A stretch of 64,000 nt of DNA from Sclerotinia nivalis (GCA_029531795.1 JAPEIS010000013.1:2108001-2172000), one strand, 5' to 3'; shown: positions 24,001 through 35,484, counted from the stretch's first letter. The notes: generated from the letters alone by a model not told the origin. Program-made: numbers and translations.

Positions 24001-25671
24001 GACTATTACTTTCTCGAGTTGATCTAACAGGTCATCGGTATTTGAAGCTACGAATGTAGCTTTGGTGGGGAAGCTACTTCGACCTAGTAAGGAATACCCT
24101 AGGTCTATTAGGTCCACTTCTTCATGATCTCCGATGTAATCGCTGAAGTTTGTAATGTTTTGAATTAAGGAGTCTTCGGAAATAGCAGATATGGTGAAAG
24201 GAATGACTGCTGTTGATTCCAAGCCTGGTGAAGGTGAAGATGGTTCATAACTTTCCAGAATAGCATGTGCGTTGGTACCACCAAAACCGAATGAATTAAC
24301 ACTGGCGCGAAGAGGACCCTCAACAACGGGCCATGGCAACGGAGCGGTGGGGACTTTCAAACTCCCGTAAAAAGGCTCGATAGCTGGGTTTAGGCTCTGG
24401 AAATGCAGGTTAGGCGGTATGGTTTTCTCCTTGATTGCCAATCCGGCTTTTATTATACCTGCCAGTCCTGCAGCACCTTCTAAGTGGCCAACTACCGTTT
24501 TGATAGAGCCAACATGAAGTATTTCTCCACCAGAATCTCCTGATTTTTGTGGGAAAAAAGCACTGCTAATAGCTTCGGCTTCAACTGGGTCACCCGCCGG
24601 CGTTCCGGTACCGTGAGCTTCCTGTGGGTGTATCAGCAAGACCATCCAATCTACTTTTCGAATATGACACTTACAAAATATTGACACCGTTCCGATGGCT
24701 TGGTACAATCGAGTCCAGCTCGAGCATACGTCTGACGAATCAAATCTGCTTGAGATGCAGCAAGTGGCATGGTGATACCTTTGGACCTGCCATCCGAATT
24801 CACACCAGTCTAAACACGACTAATTAGCCAGTTAGAAATGAAGAATGGATACAAAATTATACACCTCACGAATTATATACTCAATTTCGTCACCATCCTC
24901 CAAAGCATTCTTCAAAGTCTTCAGAATGATCGCGGCAGTTCCCTCTCCACGTGCGTACCCATCAGCCTTCGAATCCCACATCTGAGATTTCCCTGTTGGC
25001 GAAAGCATATGAAGGTTTGACTCTCCAATATACATTTCTGGGCCAAAAATTAGATTTGCGCCTGCCGCTACGGCGGTCCGACTTTGTCCACTCCTAAGCG
25101 TTGCAATTGCATTATGGACTGCAACTAAACTTGACGAGCACGCAGTGTCAATTGTCATTGAAGGCCCTTTCCAATCAAAAAAATAAGAAATCCTATTTGA
25201 CATTATACTGCGTGCTGTTCCTGTTGCTAGATATTGTGGAATATCTTCAATATCTCGCATCAAAACATCAAAATAGTCTGCGCACATAAGTCCAACATAT
25301 ACTGCTGTAGAAGTGCCTTGCAGTTCTTCGATTGATAATCCAGCAGCTTCTACAGCCTCATATACAGTCTCCAGAAGCAACCGTTGTTGTGGATCAAGTG
25401 CCTCTGCTTCTCGTGGATTAATACTGAAGAATGGAGCATCAAATGTGGTGGGGTCTTCATTAAGGAAATAGGATTTGCTTGCGTTAGTGGTTCCATGATG
25501 TTCACCATTTGGGTGATAGAAAGCTTTGATGTTGAATCTTGAGGATGGAACCTTTTGGGTGAGATCGTATGGGTGATGGAGAAGGTTCCATAGTTTAGAG
25601 GGTGAAGAGGCACCCCCTGGGAAACGACAGCCTGTGCCAATGACGGCTATAGGTTCGTTTGGTGTTGTCAT
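18059..25671 (-). CDS. Highly reducing polyketide synthase (KS-AT-DH-cMT-KR-ACP), frame broken in DH
   Basis: Exons 25671-24865, 24809-24675, 24621-19183, 19110-18759 and 18703-18059; about 2,458 aa if one base is skipped. Residue positions are approximate. KS: active Cys in DTACSSSL, His in EAHGTGT (spanning intron 2) and [18 protein letters not shown] at 548, GHSSGE at 638. DH: His in [11 protein letters not shown] (973), where the usual Gly of HxxxGxxxxP is Arg, and Asp in FLDMTLHA (1138). C-methyltransferase: [11 protein letters not shown] (1412). [10 protein letters not shown] (2100) and [20 protein letters not shown] (2225). ACP: GIDSL (2410). No ER domain and no releasing thioesterase. 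Exon 3 needs a +1 shift at about 22,300-22,345. The neighbouring trans enoyl reductase should supply ER activity. Confidence 0.9.
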
Positions 25672-26108
25672 GATTCAATGATTGGAAATGCCGCTAAAGG
25701 AGAAGAAGGAAAGATATCTGGGTATGAATGGATGATAATGTTTGCTGTGGATGTAAGGTCTTACTTAATATGATTGCAGATGAAAGAGGTGATGTTCTGA
25801 AACTGGCGCGTTTTGCTTCTGATGATATTCTCTATCAACGAAGCTATACAATGCATAGCACGCTGGTCCGAGGAAACATCGTCATGTGTTTAGAGTTTGA
25901 CCACTCCACTCACGGGTTCCGATAGTGCCACTTTGCGGCTCCCATCAGATCACAGCCGACTTGCAGTAGAAGCAGGGTCAAAAAGCTGATGCTGCACCGA
26001 TTTTTGGTATTGCAAGAGAAACTGCAAGTATATTGACGCCGTCGACATTTTTTACTTCGTTTACTTCAGCAAAAATTCACCAATTTCCCTCATCTCACAA
26101 TTTCAGAC
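25672..26108. promoter_or_regulatory. Divergent promoter between PKS and trans enoyl reductase
   Basis: The 437 bases separate two start codons on opposite strands, so synthase and its enoyl reductase partner can share control. I found no exact TCGGAG here; the nearest are CTCGGACC (reverse, about 25,864) and TATCGGAA (reverse, about 25,919). Confidence 0.5.
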
Positions 26109-27236
26109 ATGCAGGCAATAATCCAAAGTGGGCCTGGAATACTCCAGCTGGCTGAGAATATACCAAAGCCATCAACAGACCCAGGATCAGTGAAAGTTTT
26201 GGTGAAAGTGCACGCCGTTGCTCTCAATCATAGTGACTGGAAAATGGTCGATTTCTCAGCCAAACCTGGAGCTGTCAGCGGATACGATATGGCTGGTATT
26301 GTGGAAGCTATCGACGAGTCCGTGGATACGGGTCTAGCTGTTGGGGATCGAGTTCTAGGCGTCACGAGCATTCACGGAGGAGCATTTGCGGAGTACGTCC
26401 TTACGGATGGAAACCTCTTAATCAAAATCCCGGAAAACATGGACTTTCAAACAGCCGCAAGTTACGGGGTGGGAATAGTCACAACAGGCTTAGCATTATA
26501 CGGTCACGAGTGCTTGGCTTTGACATGGCCAAACCCTGATGGGGAGGTCAGTGCAGGTGCTCAGAAAACTCGCGTCGGACCCCGAGGGTGGAGCGGTGGA
26601 GACGCGCTCGCGGATGACGATAACGATACACCACGCATTCCGGTACTTGTCTACGGGGCTTCGACTTCCACCGGTACTTTAGCTATCCAATTATTGCACC
26701 TATCTGGCTATGAGCCGATTGCTGTATGTTCGCCCCATAATTTCGGGCTCGTGCAATCGAGAGGAGCGTCGAAATGCTTTGATTATCATTCACAGGGGTG
26801 TGGAGCTATGATCAAACAGTACACACACAACAGGTTGGAATACGCGCTTGATTGTATTACTACAGCATCTTCGATGCGTCTCTGCTACGAGGCGATAGGT
26901 GCTGCTGGTGGAAAATATGTATCATTGGATCCGTTTAACGCGAGAGTGCAGCGATCACGTGCTGATGTTAAACCCTTCTTTTGTTACGCGCTTACGATAT
27001 TTGGTATACCAATTGAATTAGACGGAGAATTTGCACGGGATGCAAAACCTGAGGATCGGAAGCTGGCGGAAAAGTTTGTAAAGATTGCTGAGAAATTTAT
27101 TGAGAAGGGGAAGTTGAAGGCACATCCTACGACGTTGAAATCGGGCGGCTTGAATGGCATCGTTGGTGCGATAGATCTTTTGAGGAAGGGAAAGGTATCT
27201 GGGAGTAAATTGGTATTTAATGTCATTGATGCTTAG
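26109..27236 (+). CDS. Stand-alone trans-acting enoyl reductase (MDR superfamily, LovC/ApdC-like)
   Basis: Intronless, 375 aa. The N-terminus has the alcohol-dehydrogenase GroES-like fold (VKVHAVALNHSDWKMVD, GYDMAGIVEAI, GDRVLGV), and the NADPH-binding core is YGASTSTGTLAIQLLHLSG at about residue 185. The zinc-ligand Cys/His set of true alcohol dehydrogenases is not evident, as in trans enoyl reductases. It starts 437 bases from the PKS start on the opposite strand; the PKS has no ER domain, so this protein most likely docks with it to reduce selected enoyl intermediates. A generic quinone or zinc-type dehydrogenase is the alternative. Confidence 0.88.
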   Translation: MQAIIQSGPGILQLAENIPKPSTDPGSVKVLVKVHAVALNHSDWKMVDFSAKPGAVSGYDMAGIVEAIDESVDTGLAVGDRVLGVTSIHGGAFAEYVLTDGNLLIKIPENMDFQTAASYGVGIVTTGLALYGHECLALTWPNPDGEVSAGAQKTRVGPRGWSGGDALADDDNDTPRIPVLVYGASTSTGTLAIQLLHLSGYEPIAVCSPHNFGLVQSRGASKCFDYHSQGCGAMIKQYTHNRLEYALDCITTASSMRLCYEAIGAAGGKYVSLDPFNARVQRSRADVKPFFCYALTIFGIPIELDGEFARDAKPEDRKLAEKFVKIAEKFIEKGKLKAHPTTLKSGGLNGIVGAIDLLRKGKVSGSKLVFNVIDA

Positions 27237-27533
27237 GATATTTTGAATTCACGCTGTATTTTCCTAAAAATTCTACAATTGGACGATCTTCTGCCTTGGA
27301 ACCACCGTATCTTGTCTAGGGTCCGCTGACATCTATTCGATCGAGCTTCAGCGGTTAAGGACCCTGTCACATTACGGGAGTGTTTCCTAATTGTCGTTCA
27401 CCCTGCCATGTACCAGTACTTTGTCAAAGGTTACAGAAACGCAAAACTCAATCAATAACTTTACTCTACAGAAGGATTAAGAAGCATCATTTCATTTCAA
27501 AGTAAAAGTAGATCTAATAGACTGCCTTGCATG

Positions 27534-29404
27534 CTATTTACATCGCTCTTTGACCTGTATCTTTGCAGTAGGGTCAACGACCAGACTCATATCACTCTTC
27601 AGATTCTTCGGCCTTTCGGTTCCAGGAAGCAGCTGAAAATCATACTTCCGGAGAAATTCGATCAGCATCGTCTTAATCTCATTGCTGGCAAAGAAACGGC
27701 CAGGACATGCATGTGTTCCTGTTGAAAAAATGCGTCAGTATTTGTATTATTTGGAAGATTGGTAATCCGACAAAGCTAGTCGTAAGCGATAAAAAGGAGG
27801 GCAGGCATACCATGACCAAAGGCTAAACTGTCCTTTCCAGTCGTGACCAACTGGTATTTGTTTTCGGCGCCTTCTTGCTGTCTGAGCTTCTCGAATCGAA
27901 AGCCATCAAACTCTTCTGGATTCTCAAAAATCTTGCCATCAAACGTGATAGAACCCGCGGCCATACCAACGAATGATCCTTTGGGTAAGATTGTACCGTC
28001 GGAAAGTTGTACTGTATCCATCATCTTTCTGTTCATGGTGACTGATGTCAATTAGCTATCAGTAGTTGTTTGAAGAAGAAAAATTAGGGCCCGAGATCCA
28101 TACCAAGGTTTAGCGGATTCATTCTTTGACTTTCTTTCAAGAAGGGATCCATTTTTCGTAGCTTTGTGAGTATTTGCTTTGTGATTTGGGCACCTTCGGG
28201 AAGATTGGCCTCTAGCTCCTCCCGAAGGGCTTCGATATAGTGAGGCCGTGCAGCAAGATCGAGAATCACGTTACCTAACTGTTAGGGAATTTAGCTTGAA
28301 CTTATGCCTCCACAGGTTGTCGAAAGATTTATACTTACCAGTCCTGATGTGGTATGCAGAGCTGCGAATGCTGTTTTTTAATGATGAGTTTCATGTCACT
28401 AAAAGGTGGGAGTTGAGAAACGACTGACCTATCAACTGAGGTGCGGTCAGTATGTAGTCTCTTTCATAGTTTGGTTACTTCTGACTTACGAGTTGGCATC
28501 GACCTTGGAAAGTTGCATCTTTAGCATTACCTCCTGAGTTGTCGATCATCCATTGAATCATGTCTTGAGGTCTTTTGAAGCCGTCTTGCTCCATTTCCTT
28601 AAATCGCTGATTGAAAATAGGGCGCAGAAAGTCTGCCGCATCTGTGTAATGCTGTCGGACTTTTTTCAATTCTGGTGAGTACAGAGCATATATTGGTCTA
28701 AATAATGGATTTTTTGCCCACATTGCTCGTCCTCCAATGAAGGTATCACGTGTATATGTGGTTGATATTTGAATCCATTTTTCGTTCCTGCACAGGGGTT
28801 CGCCTACCATCACTCGCCCGCTGACTTTTGCCACCATGCGTAAAATAATGGGATATAGTGTGACTGTCGTCCAGTCCTCGTTTCTCGGCATTTCAGTTGC
28901 GAAAGCAAGCTCAGTCTCAAGTTGCATATTTTCCAATGCCCGCGCAATGCTCTGCGTGAGATCAACCTTAACACTAGCTGTGACTGCATCTCCTTCTACA
29001 TTATTTGCAAATGCTGTGTAATGCCCATAGTATCTGTCTCTAAATTCCTCGAGAAACGAGATCTTGTTTGGGGGTAGAGATTTAATTTCATTGATGTATT
29101 TAATTGGTAAGATGATAGTTGGGTGAGCAGCGGTTGGTAGTAGAAAGGGCGTATCTGGACACTATTCATTTCGGTTAATTTTTGCCTTGGACAAGATGAG
29201 AAATCATACCTGGTTGTAACCAGTAGTCAGAGCAGGTCGAAGATCACTCGCGTCGCCTATAGTTGGGGCATCGAAATTCAATTTCTTTGAATTCAGGAAC
29301 CGAAATAGGTAATACAATGCAAAAACAGTGCATCCTGCAATCACAGTATTCACGTTCGCGAGTGATATTGCACCCAGATCTGCAAAGTGTAGCATCTTGG
29401 GCAA
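27534..29404 (-). CDS. Cytochrome P450 monooxygenase (cluster, second; seven exons with a 7-nt microexon)
   Basis: Exons 29404-29210, 29161-28490, 28435-28429, 28370-28339, 28278-28104, 28041-27811 and 27718-27534 give 498 aa. The third exon is only 7 nt (TTGATAG); it is needed to join CQL to LIAFAALHTTSGL in frame through the I-helix. N-terminal anchor at about residues 18-36 (TVIAGCTVFALYYLF); ExxR in KESQR; heme loop FGHGTHACPGRFF, Cys near 441. Paralogue of the P450 at 15747-17527: three introns coincide, while the microexon-flanking introns and the one after it are absent there. The start could also be the second Met (29395). ER-bound oxidase acting on the polyketide; substrate unknown. 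Confidence 0.87.
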
Positions 29405-29790
29405 ACGATCCTGCGTAAGATTATGGTGACAGAGACTCGTGGGAACAGGAAAACTTGTCAGTCATCTCAAGTGCGAGTAGCCTACAAGTGTATGCATTGT
29501 GATTCCAAGCGAGGTTAAGTCGGAGGAAGAGCAAAAGCTGGACCATGCTGTCTGTCGTTATTCACGGCGACATGTACACCTGCCAAAATTTTGCGGGGTA
29601 TTTCGGCGCCCGGATGGGGGTCGTTGTCGCCCCACATCTCCATCGTCCAATGATTTATACTCTATTTGTCCTCGGAGGCCGTTGTAAATGATGCCACGAA
29701 TACTGAATTCTATTGCTTAAATCTTACCACCATCATCAATGAGTAGACCATCAGTTCAGAATTCTGGTAAATCATACCAGATCATTCAAG
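29405..29790. promoter_or_regulatory. Divergent promoter between two P450 genes
   Basis: 386 bases between opposite start codons. Contains TCGGAG at 29520-29525 and 29672-29677, the latter inside CCTCGGAGGCCG, a CGG/CCG-type arrangement that Zn2Cys6 regulators often bind. GC content is locally higher than the flanks. Confidence 0.4.
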
Positions 29791-31608
29791 ATGTTCGTGC
29801 TTGAATTGCTTGAGCGACTCGGTTTGCCAACCATCTATCTTTGGATCGGTTTTATTTTGGTTGTGGTAAGAAACTCAATCAAATCTTTTCGAAATCAAGA
29901 CTAATAGTGCGTTATGTAGCTTTTGGCATACCCTACATACTTTGCAATCTACAACTTATATTTTCACCCATTGAGAAAGTTTCCAGGACCATTACTAGCC
30001 AGATCCTCCTATATCTGGTACGCTAAAAATTGGTAAGAGACAACAACACTCTCAAGAACGAAAATTGCGATGACATCATCTAATTTTTTAACCCCAGGAT
30101 TGGAGGAAGATGGCCTCACGCATTATCAGATCTTCACGAGAAGTATGGTGAGTCTGCATTTCCAGATTCATCACCACAAGAGGTTTGACTCACGAATCTC
30201 CAGGCCAAGTTGTTCGGATCGCTCCTGATGAACTTGCGTTCAGCTCAGCTCAATCATGGAGAGATATATATGGACATTCAGTAAAAGGAAAGAAGTATTT
30301 CAGAAGAACCGACTGGTATGCTGGTGTTGGTGATCTACCAAATTCCATTTCTACGGAGCCAGATCCACAAAAGCACAGTGCCATGCGTAGAGTATTGGCC
30401 AATGCTTTCAGTACCTCTGTTTTGAAGGGCCAAGCGGATGTCATTAATAAGTATTTGGACATGTTTGTCAGTCAGATCAAGAAGTTTGATAATCCAGATG
30501 GTATTCGGGTGGAAGAATGGTTCAACTGGTTGACTTTCGATATTGTAAGCATACTTGTCTAATAACGGCAAGCCATTCTTTGTATTAATACTAATGAGCA
30601 CCGTGCAATAGATCGGAGACTTGACCTTCCATGAATCTTTTGGTGCAGTCGAAAACGGCAAGTTCTCAGCCGATTTTGTCTTTCATGAATTCATCACGCT
30701 AATTACTTCTAGCCCGAACGCATTTCTGGATTCATTTGATAATTAACGGCAACTTCATTCGCAGCCTCTATCCAATTTTCCAGAAGATTCCTATCAGTAG
30801 ATTGTTCATGAAATGGATTATTCCAAACATGGACGACATCCGCCAGCAACGACGAGAGCACATCGCCCATACCAACTCTAAAGCCATGAAACGAGTCAAG
30901 CGTACTGATATAGTCCAAAAAGATTTCTTCAGCTTTTTGCTTGAGAAAGAGGGAGCCGATACTTCGGAAATGTTTTTGACCGCACAGGCACACACTCTCA
31001 TTATTGCTGGATCGGAGACCACAGCTGTTACCCTGACGGCCATGGTTTCTTTCTTGCTCCGTTATCCCGAGAAAATGAAGATTCTCATTGATGAAGTGCG
31101 TGGGGCTTTTACGGATAGATCTCAAATTAATCATGAGAATACCTTGCCCCTCGAATACCTCTTCGCCGTAATTGAAGAAACGCTACGCATTCTCCCTCCA
31201 GTACCATTCGGTCTTCCTCGCACGTGTCCTGGAGCAGTTATCGACGGCCATGTCGTTCCTGAAGGAACCATCGTTTCCGTCTCTCCCTATACCGCATCTC
31301 ACGATGTGAAATACTGGCATGATCCTGAAGGCTGGCATCCCGAGCGATGGCTGTCTCCTGATCACCCTCTTCACAATCCTGTCTTTGACCAAGATAATAA
31401 AGAGGCAAGCAGGCCGTTTAGCACTGGTCCCCGAGTTTGTTTGGGTGTCAATTTAGCATATATTGAGTTGAGAATGACGCTTGCGAGGTTGTTGTTTGAA
31501 TTCGATATGGAGTTGATTAGCAAACCTGTTGATTGGAACACTGAATTGGAATTCTTCCAATTTTGGAAAAAGGTCGAGACTAGAGTCAAGTTTACGAGTC
31601 TTCATTGA
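29791..31608 (+). CDS. Cytochrome P450 monooxygenase (cluster, third; GC-AG intron)
   Basis: Exons 29791-29865, 29920-30032, 30098-30147, 30204-30544, 30612-30657 and 30713-31608 give 506 aa. The fifth intron (30658-30712) only keeps frame if it starts with GC (GCAAGT) and ends TAG, giving ESFGAVENARTHFWI; GT alternatives break the frame or lose conserved sequence. N-terminal anchor (LPTIYLWIGFILVV), proline hinge HPLRKFPGPLLAR, I-helix AGSETT, ExxR in EETLR, and heme loop FSTGPRVCLG with Cys near 450. This belongs to the isotrichodermin-hydroxylase-like group, distinct from the other two cluster P450s. Likely a late tailoring oxidase. Confidence 0.9.
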
Positions 31609-32280
31609 GACACACATTTGGGAAACAGACTGATGAATATTGGAAAAGCAAACTACTGCTCTCGGAATGCAGCTTTTTTGTACGACTTGGACGGTGTTAT
31701 GATTTGTTGTGGTGTTTTGTGAGCATTTTATCATGAGTTGGGGTTAAATCACGGGGTTTTGGAAGCTACAATGATGACCAGCTCAATCCTGCATTATGCT
31801 GGATAAAATAAATGCATATCTTTTACATCTCGATCTCATGAAAAACTTTGCTTGATTTTCTCGATTTCAGAACCCTCATATAAAAGCCTAGTCTTCTTGC
31901 GCGAAAATCTCTGTGATAACAACTCATCTAACATCCGACAGTGCATATCAGCCTCCGATAGATGAGACCGTGAAGCCGTCCCACATATATCCCAAGCACC
32001 ACGATTTGCATTGCCCCGGTCGTTTATGGACTTAGACGCTTCCCATTTGTTGATTATATCGTTGCACGGCATAGCCTTGTGAATGTTGCAATTTGCACTT
32101 TTGTTTGTAATACACGGTCTTCATGTAGTACTTATTGCTTCAAAGCCTCGGGCAAGTGAAAATGCCGTTTTGCACATTGGCCCGATTACCTTGACGGTGA
32201 CAGCCTTATGGCTATATAACTTCGAGTTCTTTGACTTCGCTTTTTCTCATCATTCCATTTTTTTTTTCGTGCACTAAGAC
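31609..32280. promoter_or_regulatory. Intergenic region upstream of the Clr5-domain gene
   Basis: No gene supported. One reverse TCGGAG lies at 31953-31958 (within ATCGGAGGC on the minus strand). A T-rich run precedes the start codon of the next gene. Confidence 0.35.
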
Positions 32281-34115
32281 ATGGGTATTAACGACTACCA
32301 CTCTTCAGATTTCCCCTCGCATTCCAAGATTGGCCATCTAGGGTTGGTCAAAGCTAGGAATGATGCCAGATGGGAAAGTCTTCGTGAAAATATCTACCGG
32401 ACATACGTCGAGGGAAAAAGGACTCTCGAGAAAACGATGGAGATCATAGAAACAGAGCATGGTTTCAAAGCAAGGTATTAATTACTTAGCTAGGTCACAC
32501 GAGCAGAATTATCTAATGTGTCTCATAGCAAGAGGAAGTGGAAAGATAAACTCAAAGAATGGCACTATGACAAGTACCTTAGTAAAGACGAGATGAAAAT
32601 CATTGTCGCCAAGAAAGAGAAGAGGAAGGCTGAAGGAAAAGAGTCCACATTCATGCATGGTGCCACTGAGATTCCGGCCGAGAGAATCGAGAGTTTTAAA
32701 CGCCGGAAAGTGGTCAAGATGGAAAGCACTGCTTCACCTTACGCTGGTATGATTTCGGCTTGGGATATTTTTTTCCACTACGGAAACTGATATGAGGCGC
32801 AGAAACTCCCGCCAATATCACGTATCATACTCCTTTATCATATGAGAACAACTACATTGAAGAAGAAGCCACAAATGATGGTAAAGATTTGTCTCTAGAA
32901 TCGGAAGATAACATCATATTACCTGGTTTCGAGCAGAAAATTGAATTACAAAGCTTGGATGAAACCGCTCATGATCTTCAACATGGATTGCCCGACCTTT
33001 CCAAGAACACGACAATACCACTCAAAGATGTGAAACATTCATCGAAATCTCCCGAGCGAAAGTTGCACCAAAACCCTACCGGTGGCGTCTGTTCCACAAG
33101 CGAAGGATTTACACACAAAATTTCTCCCGATCACGAGATTGATGTTTTGGCAATAGAGCTCCGTCTTCTCGAAATAGCCAAGAATTTGTCACCGGATGCT
33201 AAATTGCCGCATGTAGATGATGCCATTAGCGCCAATATTGCGGTTTTGTCCTCTCTGCTTGCTTCTGGATACTTCACTTCCAAGCAAACACCACTGCTGT
33301 ACGACCACGACAGCAGCAGATCAATGATGGACAGATCCACACTCGTGAATTTCCTGGTTATTCACTGCACGGATGTTCTCCCCTTTGAGAAATACAACTC
33401 AGTGGCAATAGAAGCGAAAAAGGCATTTCGTCAAGTGATTTTGGCTTTCAACTCTAGATTGGAGATAAATTACCGCGCTCAAGCTCTTCTTTGTCAATAT
33501 TACCTCGACACTACCTTCAAAGATCAAAGTTACTTCCAAGCAGTACGCGAGAGTATTGAAATGTTGGCACTTGCGATTACACTTGGGGGTGATTATGACT
33601 CTGGACTAACATATACGGAAGTCGAAAAGCGTTTAATTACCGGGTGGATATCGACCGTCCAAAAACTTTGCGGAGATGGCGGGGGCCGTGTTTCCGAAAA
33701 TATCGTAACTTCACTGTCTCAAATATTACAGGAAATCAAGGAGAACAAATGCGATGTTCGGGAGACAACTTGTGGTTTGTTTGCTACAATCGTAAACAAT
33801 CTCCAATACCTTCGTTACTATTGTTGTGAAGACGAGCTTGCTGGTATTATAATGTCTAGGCTGGACATTAAATTTCATAATGCTCTTCTTAATGTGAAGG
33901 AGCAACACAGCACCAAAATAAATGGTGTTAATGTGGATATGCAAAAGGCGACAGCTTCTATCTATCTCCGCTCTATTTATGGACGAACTGCGAGCAATAA
34001 TTATTCCTCAGACGAGTTGGACAAACAAAGCGAAGCATCAAGCTACGAATATGGACTCACTTACTCCGTCAGTGAAATCACAGGAGTGAGCAATTCATGT
34101 TTCATGACTCCCTAG
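32281..34115 (+). CDS. Clr5-domain protein, possible transcriptional regulator
   Basis: Exons 32281-32474, 32529-32746 and 32803-34115 give 574 aa. Residues about 25-85 match the fungal Clr5 domain: W-x2-L-R-x-N-I-Y, a Leu-rich helix, then HGFKASKRKWKDKLKEWHYDKYLS across the first intron. A basic stretch (KKEKRKAEGK, FKRRKVVK) may serve nuclear import. The remaining part is a mostly helical, Ser-rich region with no catalytic motif. Clr5-domain proteins are often annotated as regulators. Its place next to the cluster makes it a candidate cluster regulator, but that is inference; it may be an unrelated neighbour. Confidence 0.75.
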
Positions 34116-35484
34116 ATGGGAATGAAGTCTTGAGCAAATATAATAGTAGTGGAATCGAGATGAACAACTCCATTCATCAGCTGACAACAACTACCAATCA
34201 TCATGACCTTACCATCAAAGCCTTATATTCAAGCTAGAGAACTGAAAATATGAAAATTTCGAGATCAGCTCTAGCTTGATCAATTAGGAATATCCTCTGG
34301 AAGCTCCATGCCTTCAAAATCGAAGGATCCACATCATTGTGGATTTCACAACATCGATGTCCTGGTTTGAAATTTTTAGGGAAAGCCTATACATTATACT
34401 GTCGATAAGGATATATTAAAAAAGGGGAACTGATTTGAAGTAAATTTCACAGATCGATGAAGGGGTTGTGCTCAAGACAGGATTTTGGAGGACTTTTCAT
34501 GGCCATGAGAATATGTCGATGACAATGTTAGCAGTTGAAACGGATATTGAATGACACGAGAAATCTTTGAGAAATCTTCGAGAAATCTTCGTGTTGCAGT
34601 GACGTATAGATGTCTCTCATGGATGAAGTTACATTGCATTGCTTACGAAACCGGTGTATTCACGAAGCAAGGGTGTACTAGAATTCGGTTGTGATTACCA
34701 AGCTGCTCTAGTACAAATTTTATGTCGTGTTGGGCAGAAATACCATTTATTGCCCTGCTTAGATGCCTTTTTATATATTTATTGTTCTACTGTACTGGTA
34801 CGAGTTGTTCCCATACGAGGTTGCATCACTAATGCGGGGTAATCTAGTAACAGGGGCCGGGCGGAACCGAATGTATCCCCCGAAACGTTCCCTCTAAGAA
34901 TTTTGTATGGTTATTATTATGGTGTCTAATGTCTAAATCGTATTTTGTAACAAGGTTACTCGATCATACCTCGTACGACCGTCACATATCATATATATCA
35001 TATTAAAGCGTGCAAATCCGACTTTTCTCACACATTACTCACACATTACTCATCTAACTCGTAATCAAAAAGAAATAGGTCAGCACAAGTTACCGGTACT
35101 CACTCGTACTGAGTGGAACTAGGTTAGATCTTGTCGATCATGCGGTGAAAGGGGAAAAAATACGAGATCCTTCCTTCCTTGGCATCATCGGCCCACCCAC
35201 TGGTCCACTGCACCTTCCCGATTATTTTTACCTTCTGTTGGGAGATATAAGATTATCATATAAGAGAAGTACTTTCTACCCCTCGATCCAACTTCTTCAT
35301 CAACATCTTCAACTACTCCCACATTCAAGATAACAACAATCGGTTCCTACAAATAGCAATTGCTTATTGTTACTTTTGGTGTTAATAATTCAAAACGATC
35401 CATACATTCTCAAATATCTATCTTAAATAATAATTCAAAACAATCCATCAATCCATCCATACATTCAAATATCAAAAGTTCAGG
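34116..35484. other. Intergenic region, no gene seen
   Basis: About 1.4 kb, AT-rich, with short CACACATTACTC direct duplications around 35,025-35,051 and repeated AATCCATC/CATACATTC runs just upstream of the next gene, probably its 5' untranslated region. No coding frame shows family features. Confidence 0.5.

Noticed and set aside
12807..31608. Naming the genes boa2-boa7 (botcinic acid)
   Set aside because: Gene content is similar to what I remember, but gene order and orientation could not be verified and key partners (second PKS, thioesterase) are absent from the window.
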